Positions 15,713 to 24,648 of a stretch of 64,000 nucleotides of DNA are shown here, one piece after another. Below the pieces are notes generated by a model, which was given only the letters and a program-made list of their open reading frames with translations, was not told where the DNA came from and did not search any database. Source of the stretch: Chryseobacterium sp. G0201 (GTDB lineage Bacteria > Bacteroidota > Bacteroidia > Flavobacteriales > Weeksellaceae). Where the stretch lies: contig NZ_CP033917.1 in assembly GCF_003815655.1 (NCBI RefSeq), positions 2,418,001 through 2,482,000 on the forward strand, given 5' to 3'. Each line of letters begins with the position of its first letter. Position 1 is the first letter of the stretch. The translations under genes and the position numbers were made by a program.

Positions 15713-17795
15713 ATGAAATTTTGCTCCATTTATTTTTGCCTTTGTAATATCTCAAATAGTAGTTTTTGATGACGAGATTTTCAGGTTTTGCTAACAGCGG
15801 ATCTGCTTCCAGAATTTTTTCCACCGTTTTTTTTGTGGTTTTTATAATCGCAGAATCGTTTACAAGATCCAGTCTTTTAAAATCTATCACACCACTTTGT
15901 TGAGTGCCTAAAATATCTCCGGGACCGCGCAGTTGCATATCAACCTCAGAAATTTTAAAGCCGTCATTAGTCTCCGTCATTGTTTTTATGCGGGTTCTGC
16001 TTTCTTTGGATAGTTTGTCGGAAGTCATCAGAATACAATAACTCTGTTCAGCACCACGACCCACACGGCCACGCAGCTGATGAAGTTGAGACAATCCAAA
16101 TCTTTCCGAGCTCTCAATAACCATCACCGAAGCGTTTGGAACGTTTACACCAACTTCAATTACGGTCGTTGCAACCATTATTTCCGCCTTTCCTGACGCA
16201 AAATAATTCATTGCAGCATCTTTTTCAGCAGGTTTCATTCTTCCATGAAGCATTGAAACATTATAATCCGGAAAAGAATTCATTACATGATCAAGCCCTT
16301 CCATCAGATTTTTATAATCCAGTGTTTCGGATTCTTCAATTAATGGATAAACAAAATATACCTGTCTTCCTTTTTTTATTTCATCTCTACAGAAATTATA
16401 CACAAAAGTTCTGTCCTTTTCACGTCTGTGAGCTGTTATTATGGGTTTCCTTCCAACAGGCATTTCATCAATCACAGAAACATCAAGATCAGAGTAAAAA
16501 CTCATCGCCAGCGTCCTTGGAATAGGAGTAGCGGTCATCACCAGAATATGTGGAGGAATTTTATTTTTAGCCCAAAGTTTAGCCCTTTGTGCAACCCCAA
16601 ATCGGTGTTGCTCATCAATAATTGCTAAACCGAGATTTTTAAATTTAACTTTATCCTCCAAAACAGCATGAGTTCCTACCAAAATAGAAAGTTCGCCACT
16701 TTCGAGTTCCTGATGAATAATTTTCCGCTCGGATGCTTTGGAAGAGCCCGTTAAAATACGAATATTAATACCTGTATCTGTCAGCAGATCTTTAATGCCG
16801 TTAAAATGCTGTTGTGCTAAAATTTCCGTTGGAGCCATCAGACAGCTCTGAAAACCGTTATCCATCGCAATCAACATCGTTAACAATGCAACCATTGTCT
16901 TACCTGAACCTACATCTCCCTGTAAAAGCCTGTTCATCTGGATCGGCTTTTTCATATCCATACGAATTTCCTTTAAAACTCTTTTCTGAGCATTGGTGAG
17001 CTCAAAAGGAAGATTATTTGCATAAAAATTTGTAAAATGAGCTCCAACCACAGGAAACGGATTTCCCTGAGATTGGGTTTTATGATGAAGTTTTTTTAAA
17101 CCAAATCCTAATTGAAAAAAGAAGGACTCTTCAAATTTCAATCTGTTATTTGCCTTCTCAAAATGGTCGAGATCTTTCGGGAAATGAATATTTAAATAAG
17201 TATGCTGTCTGGACATAAACTTAAAAGAATTCATCATATAATCCGGAAGGTTTTCCTGTATCAGATTAGGGATTTCTTTGCAGATATTTCTTAAAACTGT
17301 CTGAAAGAATTTTTGATGTAAACCTCTTTTGGTCAATTTTTCTGAACTCGGATAAATAGGCCTTAAACGATTGTCGTTTTCCTTTCTTTCATCAATTTCA
17401 ATTTCAGGATGTGGCATTGAAAATTGATTATTAAAAACGTTAATCTTCCCGAAAATATAGATCTCACGATTGATAGGAAGCTGTTCTACCATCCATTTCG
17501 AATACTGAAACCATACCAAATCCATCATTCCCGTGTCATCATTGAATTTTGCAGACAATCTTTTCACTTTTCCTGTCTGAATTTCCTGAACATGGGTAAT
17601 TTTTCCTTTAAGCTGAATCTCAATACTACTTTCCTGAAGCTGAGAAATTTTATATACTTTATTTTTATCAAGATATCGGGTAGGGTAGAAGGTAAGAAAA
17701 TCTTCTACAGTGGAAATTCCTAACACATTTTTAATGAGTTTGGCTTTTTCAGGACCGATTCCTTTTACATATTCTATGGAAGTCTCTAAAGTCAT
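15711..17795 (-). CDS. recG: ATP-dependent DNA helicase RecG
   Basis: A 694-residue superfamily 2 helicase of the usual RecG length. Order: N-terminal HhH-like start (YVKGIGPEKAKLIKN), wedge/OB-fold domain, then helicase motifs LLQGDVGSGKT (Walker A, about residue 290), IIDEQHRFGV (DEQH box), MTATPIPRT, ATTVIEVGVNVP and QLRGRVGRG. RecG remodels stalled forks and branched DNA. It is transcribed towards the gap above; about 120 bases separate its start from the thioredoxin gene terminator upstream. Confidence 0.95.
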   Translation of the reverse strand: MTLETSIEYVKGIGPEKAKLIKNVLGISTVEDFLTFYPTRYLDKNKVYKISQLQESSIEIQLKGKITHVQEIQTGKVKRLSAKFNDDTGMMDLVWFQYSKWMVEQLPINREIYIFGKINVFNNQFSMPHPEIEIDERKENDNRLRPIYPSSEKLTKRGLHQKFFQTVLRNICKEIPNLIQENLPDYMMNSFKFMSRQHTYLNIHFPKDLDHFEKANNRLKFEESFFFQLGFGLKKLHHKTQSQGNPFPVVGAHFTNFYANNLPFELTNAQKRVLKEIRMDMKKPIQMNRLLQGDVGSGKTMVALLTMLIAMDNGFQSCLMAPTEILAQQHFNGIKDLLTDTGINIRILTGSSKASERKIIHQELESGELSILVGTHAVLEDKVKFKNLGLAIIDEQHRFGVAQRAKLWAKNKIPPHILVMTATPIPRTLAMSFYSDLDVSVIDEMPVGRKPIITAHRREKDRTFVYNFCRDEIKKGRQVYFVYPLIEESETLDYKNLMEGLDHVMNSFPDYNVSMLHGRMKPAEKDAAMNYFASGKAEIMVATTVIEVGVNVPNASVMVIESSERFGLSQLHQLRGRVGRGAEQSYCILMTSDKLSKESRTRIKTMTETNDGFKISEVDMQLRGPGDILGTQQSGVIDFKRLDLVNDSAIIKTTKKTVEKILEADPLLAKPENLVIKNYYLRYYKGKNKWSKIS

Positions 17796-17849
17796 TTATT
17801 TGAGATCAGAATTCTGAATGAAAAATAAAGTCTCGAATTTCGGTAAAAT

Positions 17850-17880
17850 AAAAAAGACTTCCAAAAAAAATTGAAAGTCT
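17850..17880 (-). terminator. Terminator of the thioredoxin-family gene
   Basis: AGACTT (17855-17860) pairs with AAGTCT (17875-17880); on the minus strand the stem is followed by six T. Confidence 0.65.
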
Positions 17881-17918
17881 GAATTCTTTATTTGGAAACT
17901 CGAATCCCGGATGATCAG

Positions 17919-18452
17919 TTAATCTTTTATTTTAGATTTAAATTTTTTCTGATAATCTTCCCATTGTTCCCGGGTGCGGATTTTTTTATATAAATTTTTT
18001 GAAATAAGTTCTAAATAAGGCTCAAGCTCTTTTGCGGATAATTCTCCTTGAAGAATAGTGATAGGACCTCCTTTTTCATCCAAAAAAACAGTGCTCGGAA
18101 CAGCTGATACATTCATGTATTGGGTAAATTCATGTAAAGAATTTCTTCCTTTTTTTTGCTCTGTATTAGGATTTGAAAATGTTCTGTCAAAAATTTCGAT
18201 AGAATTTTTTTCTTCCGCATTGAATTTTACAGGATAATAATTTTCATTTAAAATATCAGCAATTACCTGATGTCCATATGTTTTTTTATCCATAATCTTA
18301 CATGGAGCGCACCAGTCTGCGTAAAAATCGACCAATATTTTTTTAGGATTTTCTTTTTGAGCCTTTAAAGCCTCTTCAATAGTCATCCATTTTACCTGGG
18401 CAGAACTAAAACTTACTATAAATAGGATGAATATGCTTATAATTTTCTTCAT
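17919..18452 (-). CDS. Periplasmic thioredoxin-fold protein
   Basis: A 177-residue protein with signal peptide (MKKIISIFILFIVSFSSAQ) and a thioredoxin domain: VDFYADWCAPCKIMDKKTY carries the redox-active Cys pair, and VSAVPSTVFLDEKG the cis-Pro. It belongs to the DsbD-gamma/thioredoxin_7 type that reduces or isomerises disulfides of exported proteins. The gene follows three POT transporter genes on the same strand with 44 bases to the nearest; no terminator is visible between them, so it may be cotranscribed with the POT gene at 18497. Confidence 0.85.
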   Translation of the reverse strand: MKKIISIFILFIVSFSSAQVKWMTIEEALKAQKENPKKILVDFYADWCAPCKIMDKKTYGHQVIADILNENYYPVKFNAEEKNSIEIFDRTFSNPNTEQKKGRNSLHEFTQYMNVSAVPSTVFLDEKGGPITILQGELSAKELEPYLELISKNLYKKIRTREQWEDYQKKFKSKIKD

Positions 18453-18496
18453 AATTTGGTATTTAAATAATAAAAATAAGCATAATTTCCTTATTT

Positions 18497-20008
18497 CTAT
18501 TTTACTTCCTGCATTAATTTTTTAACGAATGGGGAGATCAAAATTAATACAACTCCGGCAATAACTGCATATAATCCTAATTGTTTATATCCATCAGTAT
18601 AAGTGATTAAAGCATCATAGTTGGTAGAGCCTTCTTTTGCTGTTGCCAACCCTGCCCCAATGATTCCTGCAACGTATTGTCCGTAAGCTGAGGCTAAAAA
18701 CCACATTCCCATCATCATTCCTTGTAGGTTTTTTGTGGAAAGTTTGGTCATAATTGATAATCCTATCGGAGAGAGACAAAGTTCACCCAAAGTGATGACC
18801 AATAAAGCGATTGTGAAGAAGTTCAGTGATGTGATTCCCTGCAAATTAGCAAAGAATTTAGTTGCAAATAACACATAATAACCAAGTCCAAGGAAAATAA
18901 ATCCAAGCCCGAATTTGATGATCGTATTAGGCTCTATTTTTCTTTTATTCAGCCAGATCCAAAGCAAACCGATGATTGGAGCTAAGAAAATGATGAAAAA
19001 TGCACCTCCGGAGTTATTAACTCCATTTGGATCTAACCCTAAAAGGTCTTTATTTAAATTTTTAGCAGCAAAAATACTTAATGAACCTCCACTTTGCTCA
19101 TAAATTCCCCAAAATAGGATAGAGAATAAGATGAAAACCAGCGCAGCCCAAAGTTTTTTACGTTCTGCAGCAGTTACTTTTGTCATTTCATAGAAAAGAT
19201 AAATAAGGGTAAGCGGCCCGATGGTATACATGAAATAGTCTGTATATTGGGTCTTTGCAACCATTACCATAATAATTGGAACGAAAATTAATGATAAAAC
19301 ATAAACCCCGTATTCCTGCCATTTTGGAATTGGGGCAGATTTTATTTCATTATCCGGATGCCCCGGCTGAAGTCCAATTGGACCTAGACTTTTTTGGGTA
19401 AAAACAAAATTAATTAAGCTTATTACCATTACAATAGCAGCAAATCCGAAAGCGAGATGCCATCTTAGTTCTTCCGGAATAAAACTTGCAAAAAGTTCTC
19501 CTTTACCTATTGCAATACATAAATATCCTCCAAGCAAGGCTCCAAGATTAATTCCCGCATAAAAAAGTGAGAAACCTGCATCAGCTCTTGAGTCATTGGG
19601 TTTGTAAAGCTGACCAACCATTGATGAAATATTCGGTTTAAAGAAACCTGTTCCTACAACCGTAAATGCAATCCCAAGGAAAAAGAATTTGTGTGGATCT
19701 GTTGCTAAAATCAAACTTCCAACAATCATTAATATTCCACCCCAAAATAAAGATTTTCTGAATCCTAAAATTTTGTCAGCGAAAAGTCCACCAATAAATG
19801 TGAAAGCATACACAAATGCCTGTGTTGCGCCGTATTGAAGATTGGCTTCTTTTTCGTGGAAGTTAAGCTGTGAGATCATGAAGAATACCAACATTCCGCG
19901 CATTCCGTAGAAACAAAAACGTTCCCACATTTCAGAGAAAAATAAACTCCATATTTGTTTTGGATATTTTCCTTTGAAATCTTGTATTTCATCTAAAGTT
20001 AAGCTCAT
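18497..20008 (-). CDS. POT-family proton-coupled peptide transporter (copy A)
   Basis: A 503-residue inner membrane protein with about twelve or more hydrophobic helices. POT marks: the proton-coupling ExxER motif in SEMWERFCFYGMRG, the PTR2 signature GTGFFKPNISSMVGQLY and the later GELCLSPIGLS. Imports di- and tripeptides. One of three consecutive POT paralogues; its own start lies 64 bases after an unusual palindrome (20060-20074). No terminator follows, so read-through to the thioredoxin gene is likely. Confidence 0.9.
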   Translation of the reverse strand: MSLTLDEIQDFKGKYPKQIWSLFFSEMWERFCFYGMRGMLVFFMISQLNFHEKEANLQYGATQAFVYAFTFIGGLFADKILGFRKSLFWGGILMIVGSLILATDPHKFFFLGIAFTVVGTGFFKPNISSMVGQLYKPNDSRADAGFSLFYAGINLGALLGGYLCIAIGKGELFASFIPEELRWHLAFGFAAIVMVISLINFVFTQKSLGPIGLQPGHPDNEIKSAPIPKWQEYGVYVLSLIFVPIIMVMVAKTQYTDYFMYTIGPLTLIYLFYEMTKVTAAERKKLWAALVFILFSILFWGIYEQSGGSLSIFAAKNLNKDLLGLDPNGVNNSGGAFFIIFLAPIIGLLWIWLNKRKIEPNTIIKFGLGFIFLGLGYYVLFATKFFANLQGITSLNFFTIALLVITLGELCLSPIGLSIMTKLSTKNLQGMMMGMWFLASAYGQYVAGIIGAGLATAKEGSTNYDALITYTDGYKQLGLYAVIAGVVLILISPFVKKLMQEVK

Positions 20009-20059
20009 AATATTTATGATAATTTTTTAATTAAGATTACTATCAATTAATTAAATTCA

Positions 20060-20074
20060 TGACGCAATGCGTCA
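20060..20074. promoter_or_regulatory. Operator-like palindrome before POT copy A
   Basis: TGACGCA-A-TGCGTCA, a perfect 7+7 palindrome with one central base, 52 to 66 bases before the start codon at 20008. It is GC-rich in an AT-rich gap, as a regulator binding site would be. No known regulator can be assigned. Confidence 0.4.
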
Positions 20075-20110
20075 CATATTAGATTTTTTTTGATAAGCAC
20101 ACACGAAAAT

Positions 20111-20140
20111 AAAAAAAACCTCTGACTTAGCAGAGGTTTT
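20111..20140 (-). terminator. Terminator of POT copy B
   Basis: A 10-bp stem (AAAACCTCTG 20115-20124 with 20131-20140); on minus it is followed by a run of eight T. It is 22 bases past the stop codon. Confidence 0.9.
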
Positions 20141-20161
20141 ACTTATATTTTATTGATGCGG

Positions 20162-21916
20162 TTAGTTTACACCGTGCATCATTTTCTTTAAGATTGGTGA
20201 AATTAAAGCTAAAATCACAGCAGCGATACCACAAAGTACAACGAATACCATGAAGAATTCGAATAAGTTGTGAATTTCAAATCCTGCAAAAGTAGGATTT
20301 GCCAAAGGTAATTGAGCCTTTTCAAAAGCCGCAGCCTGAGTAGCTGTTAGCGTTACTTTTTTATCTAAAACATCCTGAAGATTTACTCCGATTTCCTGTG
20401 CTTTAGAGAACTTATCTCCAGTTGCAGGGATCAATGCTCCTAATGAACCCGCCAATGCATAACCGGCAGCATTAGAAATAAAGAACACACCATATAGTAA
20501 TGAAGCAAATCTTTTTGGAGCTAATTTACCTACTAAAGATAATCCGATCGGAGATAAGCAAAGCTCACCACAAGTTTGGATGAAATATAATAGCATTAAC
20601 CATTTGATTGCTAATAATCCTGAGTTTCCAAGATCTTTTACGTTATGTGCGATAATGAAATAACTTAAAGCAATTAATGCAAGACCCATAGCCTGTTTCA
20701 TTGGAGATACCGGCTCTTTTCCTTTTGCTCTTAACTTATCCCAACATAAACTGAAAGGAACTGCTAATAATACAACAAAGATTCCGTTGAAGATCTGAAC
20801 CATTGAAGGTGGCATATTCCATCCGAAAATGCTTCTGTCAGTTTGATTATCTGCAATAAATGTTAATGAAGATCCTGCCTGCTCAAAAGCTGCCCAGAAG
20901 AAAATAATAAAGAATGATACGATATAAATTACCCAAATTCTGTGTCTTTCAATCTTGTTTTCAGCAGAACTCATGATTAAGAATGCCAAAGCAATACCTG
21001 CAGCATAAATAAAAGGATAGATAACTCCTTTGATTAATTGCCCCATTTCTACAGCTTTGAATCCGAATTCACCAACAAGTAAATATCTGAAAACGAAGAA
21101 TAATACAACAAAAATACCTCCTGTAATTCCTAATGATGCTCCGGTAAATTTTGCTGTCTGAGTTTCACCTTCTTCAAAATCTGCACTTGTATTGTTTTTT
21201 GGTAATCCACCGATAGGTCTTCCTTCCGGTGTTACTACATACTTGTTTTTAAGGATAAAGAATGTTATTGTTCCTACTACCATTGCAATTGAAGCAGCTA
21301 AGAATCCCCATTTGAAAGCGAAGATATCTCTTACTCCCGTTGCAGCATCTTTTACGTCTCCTACGTATGGACAAATAAACTGTCCCAAGAATGCTCCAAT
21401 GTTGATTCCCATATAGAAAATCGTAAAAGCTGAGTCTAGTTTTGATTTTTCCTGTTTAGGATAAAGACTTCCTACCATCGAGGAAATATTTGGCTTGAAG
21501 AATCCGTTACCGAAAATAATAACGAACAATGCCAGCCACATAATTGTTTTTGCACTTCCTAAATCAGCAGAAAAACTTGATGCACTGATGAATAGTAAGA
21601 ACTGACCAATTGCCATTAATGATCCTCCAATTAAAATAGCATTTCGGTTTCCGATATATTTATCTGCAATGAAACCTCCCAAAAGCGGAGTCAGATAACA
21701 TAAAGCTAAAAATCCACCGTAGATAATTGCTGCATCAGCTTCTTTTATTAATAAGGAGTTTACCATAAATAAGGTAAGCAATGCTCTCATTCCATAAAAG
21801 TTGAAACGCTCCCACATTTCTGTTCCGAAAAGAACCCATAATCCCTTTGGATGTCTGGAACCCTTATTCTCTACAAATTCATCCTGTTTCGGACTTAATG
21901 CTTCAATATTATCCAT
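20162..21916 (-). CDS. POT-family proton-coupled peptide transporter (copy B)
   Basis: A 584-residue multi-helix membrane protein. TEMWERFNFYGMRALL carries the ExxER motif; GNGFFKPNISSMVGSLY and GELCLSPIGLSLVG are the PTR2 signatures. It is longer than copy A, with an extra soluble stretch near the C-terminus (NLQDVLDKKVTLTATQAAAF). Imports di-/tripeptides. It has its own well-formed promoter and terminator, so the three POT paralogues can be expressed separately. Confidence 0.9.
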   Translation of the reverse strand: MDNIEALSPKQDEFVENKGSRHPKGLWVLFGTEMWERFNFYGMRALLTLFMVNSLLIKEADAAIIYGGFLALCYLTPLLGGFIADKYIGNRNAILIGGSLMAIGQFLLFISASSFSADLGSAKTIMWLALFVIIFGNGFFKPNISSMVGSLYPKQEKSKLDSAFTIFYMGINIGAFLGQFICPYVGDVKDAATGVRDIFAFKWGFLAASIAMVVGTITFFILKNKYVVTPEGRPIGGLPKNNTSADFEEGETQTAKFTGASLGITGGIFVVLFFVFRYLLVGEFGFKAVEMGQLIKGVIYPFIYAAGIALAFLIMSSAENKIERHRIWVIYIVSFFIIFFWAAFEQAGSSLTFIADNQTDRSIFGWNMPPSMVQIFNGIFVVLLAVPFSLCWDKLRAKGKEPVSPMKQAMGLALIALSYFIIAHNVKDLGNSGLLAIKWLMLLYFIQTCGELCLSPIGLSLVGKLAPKRFASLLYGVFFISNAAGYALAGSLGALIPATGDKFSKAQEIGVNLQDVLDKKVTLTATQAAAFEKAQLPLANPTFAGFEIHNLFEFFMVFVVLCGIAAVILALISPILKKMMHGVN

Positions 21917-21944
21917 TTCTATTGTTAATTTTTGTTAAGACTAG

Positions 21945-21974
21945 CAAATATAGTTTTTTTTGGGTTTTTGGCAA
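21945..21974 (-). promoter_or_regulatory. Promoter of POT copy B
   Basis: Minus-strand TATATTTG (21952-21945) preceded by TTG (21974-21972) at 19 bases: an excellent fit to the Bacteroidetes consensus. Confidence 0.8.
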
Positions 21975-21992
21975 GGTTTTAATTTTATATTT

Positions 21993-22029
21993 AAATAAAA
22001 AAGCTGCAGAATGGGTCTACAGCTTTGAT
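21993..22029 (-). terminator. Terminator of POT copy C
   Basis: AAAGCTG (22000-22006) pairs with CAGCTTT (22020-22026), extended by AG/CT with one mismatch; T-run on the minus strand. Confidence 0.8.
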
Positions 22030-22049
22030 ATTCTTTATGAAGATAAGGA

Positions 22050-23705
22050 TTAATGCCCTTTTTCTTTCATGATTTTGTTTAATCTTTTTAACATAGAAAG
22101 GCCTAAAAGAGTAGCAAATATTAATAAAGCAAAATTAACCAGGAAATAATTTGCTTTGTTATCATAGTTGTACCACGTACTTGCTAAAATTCCGGATAGT
22201 TTGTTTCCTACTGAATTGGCAAGGAAGAAACCACCCATCATTAATGCCGTTAATCTTGCTGGAGATAATTTGGAAACAAAAGATAGCCCCATTGGTGAAA
22301 GACAAAGTTCTCCGATAGTAATCACCCCATATCCGGCAACCAGCCATAATGCTGAAACCTTTACGGCTCCGTTTTCTCCTGCCATTACTGCCAATACCAT
22401 GACCAGACAAGATAGCGCCGAGATAAATAATCCCAGAACAATTTTTGTTGGAGTTAAAGGTTCTTTTCCTTTTCTTCTCAATAATGCCCAAAAACCTACG
22501 ACAACAGGCGTCAATGCAATCACCCAAAACGGATTGATCGATTGAAAGAGTTCCGTATTATATAAAAAAACTTGTTTTTCAGGGTTGTTTTCCAGTTCAG
22601 CTTTCTGTTCTGTAGAAATATTTTTGAAATAAATATCTTTTCCTTTTTCTTTAAGAGGATTTCCGTCTTTATCTTTTTGAGACTGATATTGATCATTATA
22701 CACAGGAACTTCTTTGTCTTTGTAGCTTTTTCCCTCTACCATGTAGATGTCTTCCAATGGTTTTTCTAATGATGCTGGAACACTTCGGTCTGTGTAATAA
22801 TTAGCCCATCTTGTTAAAGCGGTTCCATTTTGTTTGAAAACTGCCCAAAAGAACATACTGATCATAAATACGGATAAAAGTGCACCGATTGAGGCTTTTT
22901 CTGTCGGTTTAGCTTTAAAGTAAAGTGAAGCGTAAAAGTAAATAACAGGAACACATGCGAAAATAAATGCATCTGTACTGTCGCTTCCAAAAATATTTCC
23001 GGGAATAAACCATCCAATAATTCCGGCTACAATTGCGGGAACAAAAACTTTAAGTAAAATTTCAGAAAGCTTCGTATCGCCTTCCTGAACAGGTTTCATC
23101 TGAGCTGCATGAATGTAATGTTTTCTACCAATGGTAAAAATGACCATTCCGATTAACATTCCAACTCCGGCAGTGATAAATGCTTCACCCCAACCGAATT
23201 TATTACGCATAAAAGCGGCAATAATGTTGCAAATAAACGCTCCAATATTGATTCCCATGTAGAAAATATTGTATCCAGAGTCTTTATTCGCTTTATAAGG
23301 TTCTTCGGAATATAAATTTCCTAATAAAGTAGAAATTGTAGGTTTAAAAAAACCATTTCCGATAATAATTAATGCTAAAGATCCGTAAAATAAAGGAAGT
23401 TCTTTGAAAACCCCCATCCCGATATATCCGGCTGCCATTAAAATTCCTCCTAGATAAATAGATTTTATATATCCTAAAACTCTGTCTGCCAAAAATCCTC
23501 CGATAAATGGAGTTAAATAGGTTAATGCGATATAAGTTCCAAAAATATCATCCGCAGTTTTATCGGGAAGTCCCAGACCTCCTTTCATTCCGGTAGGTTC
23601 AATAACGTACAGAACAAAAATTCCGAGGATCAAATAATAGCCGAAACGCTCCCACATTTCTGTGAAAAAGAGAAAAGGTAGGCCTTTAGGATGTTTAGTC
23701 TTCAT
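22050..23705 (-). CDS. POT-family proton-coupled peptide transporter (copy C)
   Basis: About 551 residues if started at the Met at 23705 (MKTKHPKGLPFLFFTEMWER). The reading could be extended to 23729, but the predicted -7 box lies at 23727-23734, so the shorter start is chosen; it also aligns with the HPKGL starts of copy B. ExxER is present (EMWERFGYY), as are GNGFFKPTISTLLGNLY and GELCLSPMGLSFVS. A soluble loop of about 80 residues rich in Lys and Glu (around KSYKDKEVPVYNDQYQSQK) sits between helices 8 and 9 and is absent from the other two copies. Confidence 0.9.
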   Translation of the reverse strand: MKTKHPKGLPFLFFTEMWERFGYYLILGIFVLYVIEPTGMKGGLGLPDKTADDIFGTYIALTYLTPFIGGFLADRVLGYIKSIYLGGILMAAGYIGMGVFKELPLFYGSLALIIIGNGFFKPTISTLLGNLYSEEPYKANKDSGYNIFYMGINIGAFICNIIAAFMRNKFGWGEAFITAGVGMLIGMVIFTIGRKHYIHAAQMKPVQEGDTKLSEILLKVFVPAIVAGIIGWFIPGNIFGSDSTDAFIFACVPVIYFYASLYFKAKPTEKASIGALLSVFMISMFFWAVFKQNGTALTRWANYYTDRSVPASLEKPLEDIYMVEGKSYKDKEVPVYNDQYQSQKDKDGNPLKEKGKDIYFKNISTEQKAELENNPEKQVFLYNTELFQSINPFWVIALTPVVVGFWALLRRKGKEPLTPTKIVLGLFISALSCLVMVLAVMAGENGAVKVSALWLVAGYGVITIGELCLSPMGLSFVSKLSPARLTALMMGGFFLANSVGNKLSGILASTWYNYDNKANYFLVNFALLIFATLLGLSMLKRLNKIMKEKGH

Positions 23706-23726
23706 ATGTTCAAATTTCAATTTTCC

Positions 23727-23734
23727 CAAAAATA
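23727..23734 (-). promoter_or_regulatory. -7 box of POT copy C
   Basis: Minus-strand TATTTTTG. It overlaps the most upstream possible start codon and so favours the downstream Met at 23705. Confidence 0.5.
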
Positions 23735-23795
23735 GCTTTTTAATTTTAATTGATAAAATAAATAATGTTTTACAAAAACGATTAATGAAATAAAT

Positions 23796-23827
23796 ATAAA
23801 AATCCCTCTCAAAGATTGAAAGGGATT
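23796..23827 (-). terminator. Terminator of the secreted unknown at 23845
   Basis: AATCCCTCTC (23801-23810) pairs with GAAAGGGATT (23818-23827) with one mismatch; T-run on minus. Confidence 0.8.
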
Positions 23828-23844
23828 GTGTATTAATATTAAAT

Positions 23845-24630
23845 TTATCTAAGAGATCGAGAAGGAGGCTCTATAAGTATGTTAGATCTATCAAGTCGTT
23901 CGGCTTTTGAAATTCCGTTGATTAATTTTTCAATCTCTACTTTATTTTTCTTAAACTGGTTACTGTATGTATACCCGGAAATATGACAATAACCATAAGT
24001 TGTTTGAAAATACTGATCAACATAATCAAAATTACCATCATCAAGTTTTCTTGAATAGTAAATATAAAAAGTTTGTAAGCCATTCACCGTTCTGTATTCT
24101 GTTTTCTTCAAAGTAGAACTATTTGGAAAATGTAAAATAGAACCAATGGCTTCATTTTTAAGAACTTCTATATTTTCTTTTGGTGAATTCAAACATTTAA
24201 AATAACCATACAATTTTGATTTATGAGTACTTATAAAATCATATTCAGAATAACGAAGATCATCACTTTTGTAAACATTCCATTTTTGTTTGTCAAAATA
24301 AACACCTGCATCAGCATATTCGCTTCTTACCAAAGAGTCGGCAGATTTTGATTTCTCAAATACTTCCTTGTTGATAAGGATATTTTCAAAAGCTTCTCGA
24401 TCTTTACTATTTGCGTATTTCCAAGTGCGGTCTTTGTAAAGGATCAGCTTTGCTCCATTTTCGGTGATAGCATTTGTTTGAGATAAATTGAACTCGTCAT
24501 TTAATTTTCTTATTTCCCAGTTTCCTTCGGCAAAAACGGCTACTTCCATCTTTTCATCGGTAATAGCTAATGCTTGCGATTCTGCTAAAGAATAATAAAT
24601 TAAAAATGCTAAAGCAAACCAATACTTCAT
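23845..24630 (-). CDS. Secreted protein of unknown function
   Basis: A 261-residue protein with signal peptide (MKYWFALAFLIYYSLAESQA). I do not recognise a family. The N-terminal part has a GNWEIRKLNDEFNLSQTN segment followed by an ILYKDRTWKYAN motif of a kind I have seen in other secreted flavobacterial unknowns; the C-terminal half (FYIYYSRKLDDGNFDYVDQY, then TTYGYCHISG) looks like a small beta-rich domain. It starts 18 bases after the DPP IV-like gene stop, so it is probably co-transcribed with it and ends at the terminator just downstream. Confidence 0.7.
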   Translation of the reverse strand: MKYWFALAFLIYYSLAESQALAITDEKMEVAVFAEGNWEIRKLNDEFNLSQTNAITENGAKLILYKDRTWKYANSKDREAFENILINKEVFEKSKSADSLVRSEYADAGVYFDKQKWNVYKSDDLRYSEYDFISTHKSKLYGYFKCLNSPKENIEVLKNEAIGSILHFPNSSTLKKTEYRTVNGLQTFYIYYSRKLDDGNFDYVDQYFQTTYGYCHISGYTYSNQFKKNKVEIEKLINGISKAERLDRSNILIEPPSRSLR

Positions 24631-24648
24631 AGGATTTCAGACTGAGTT

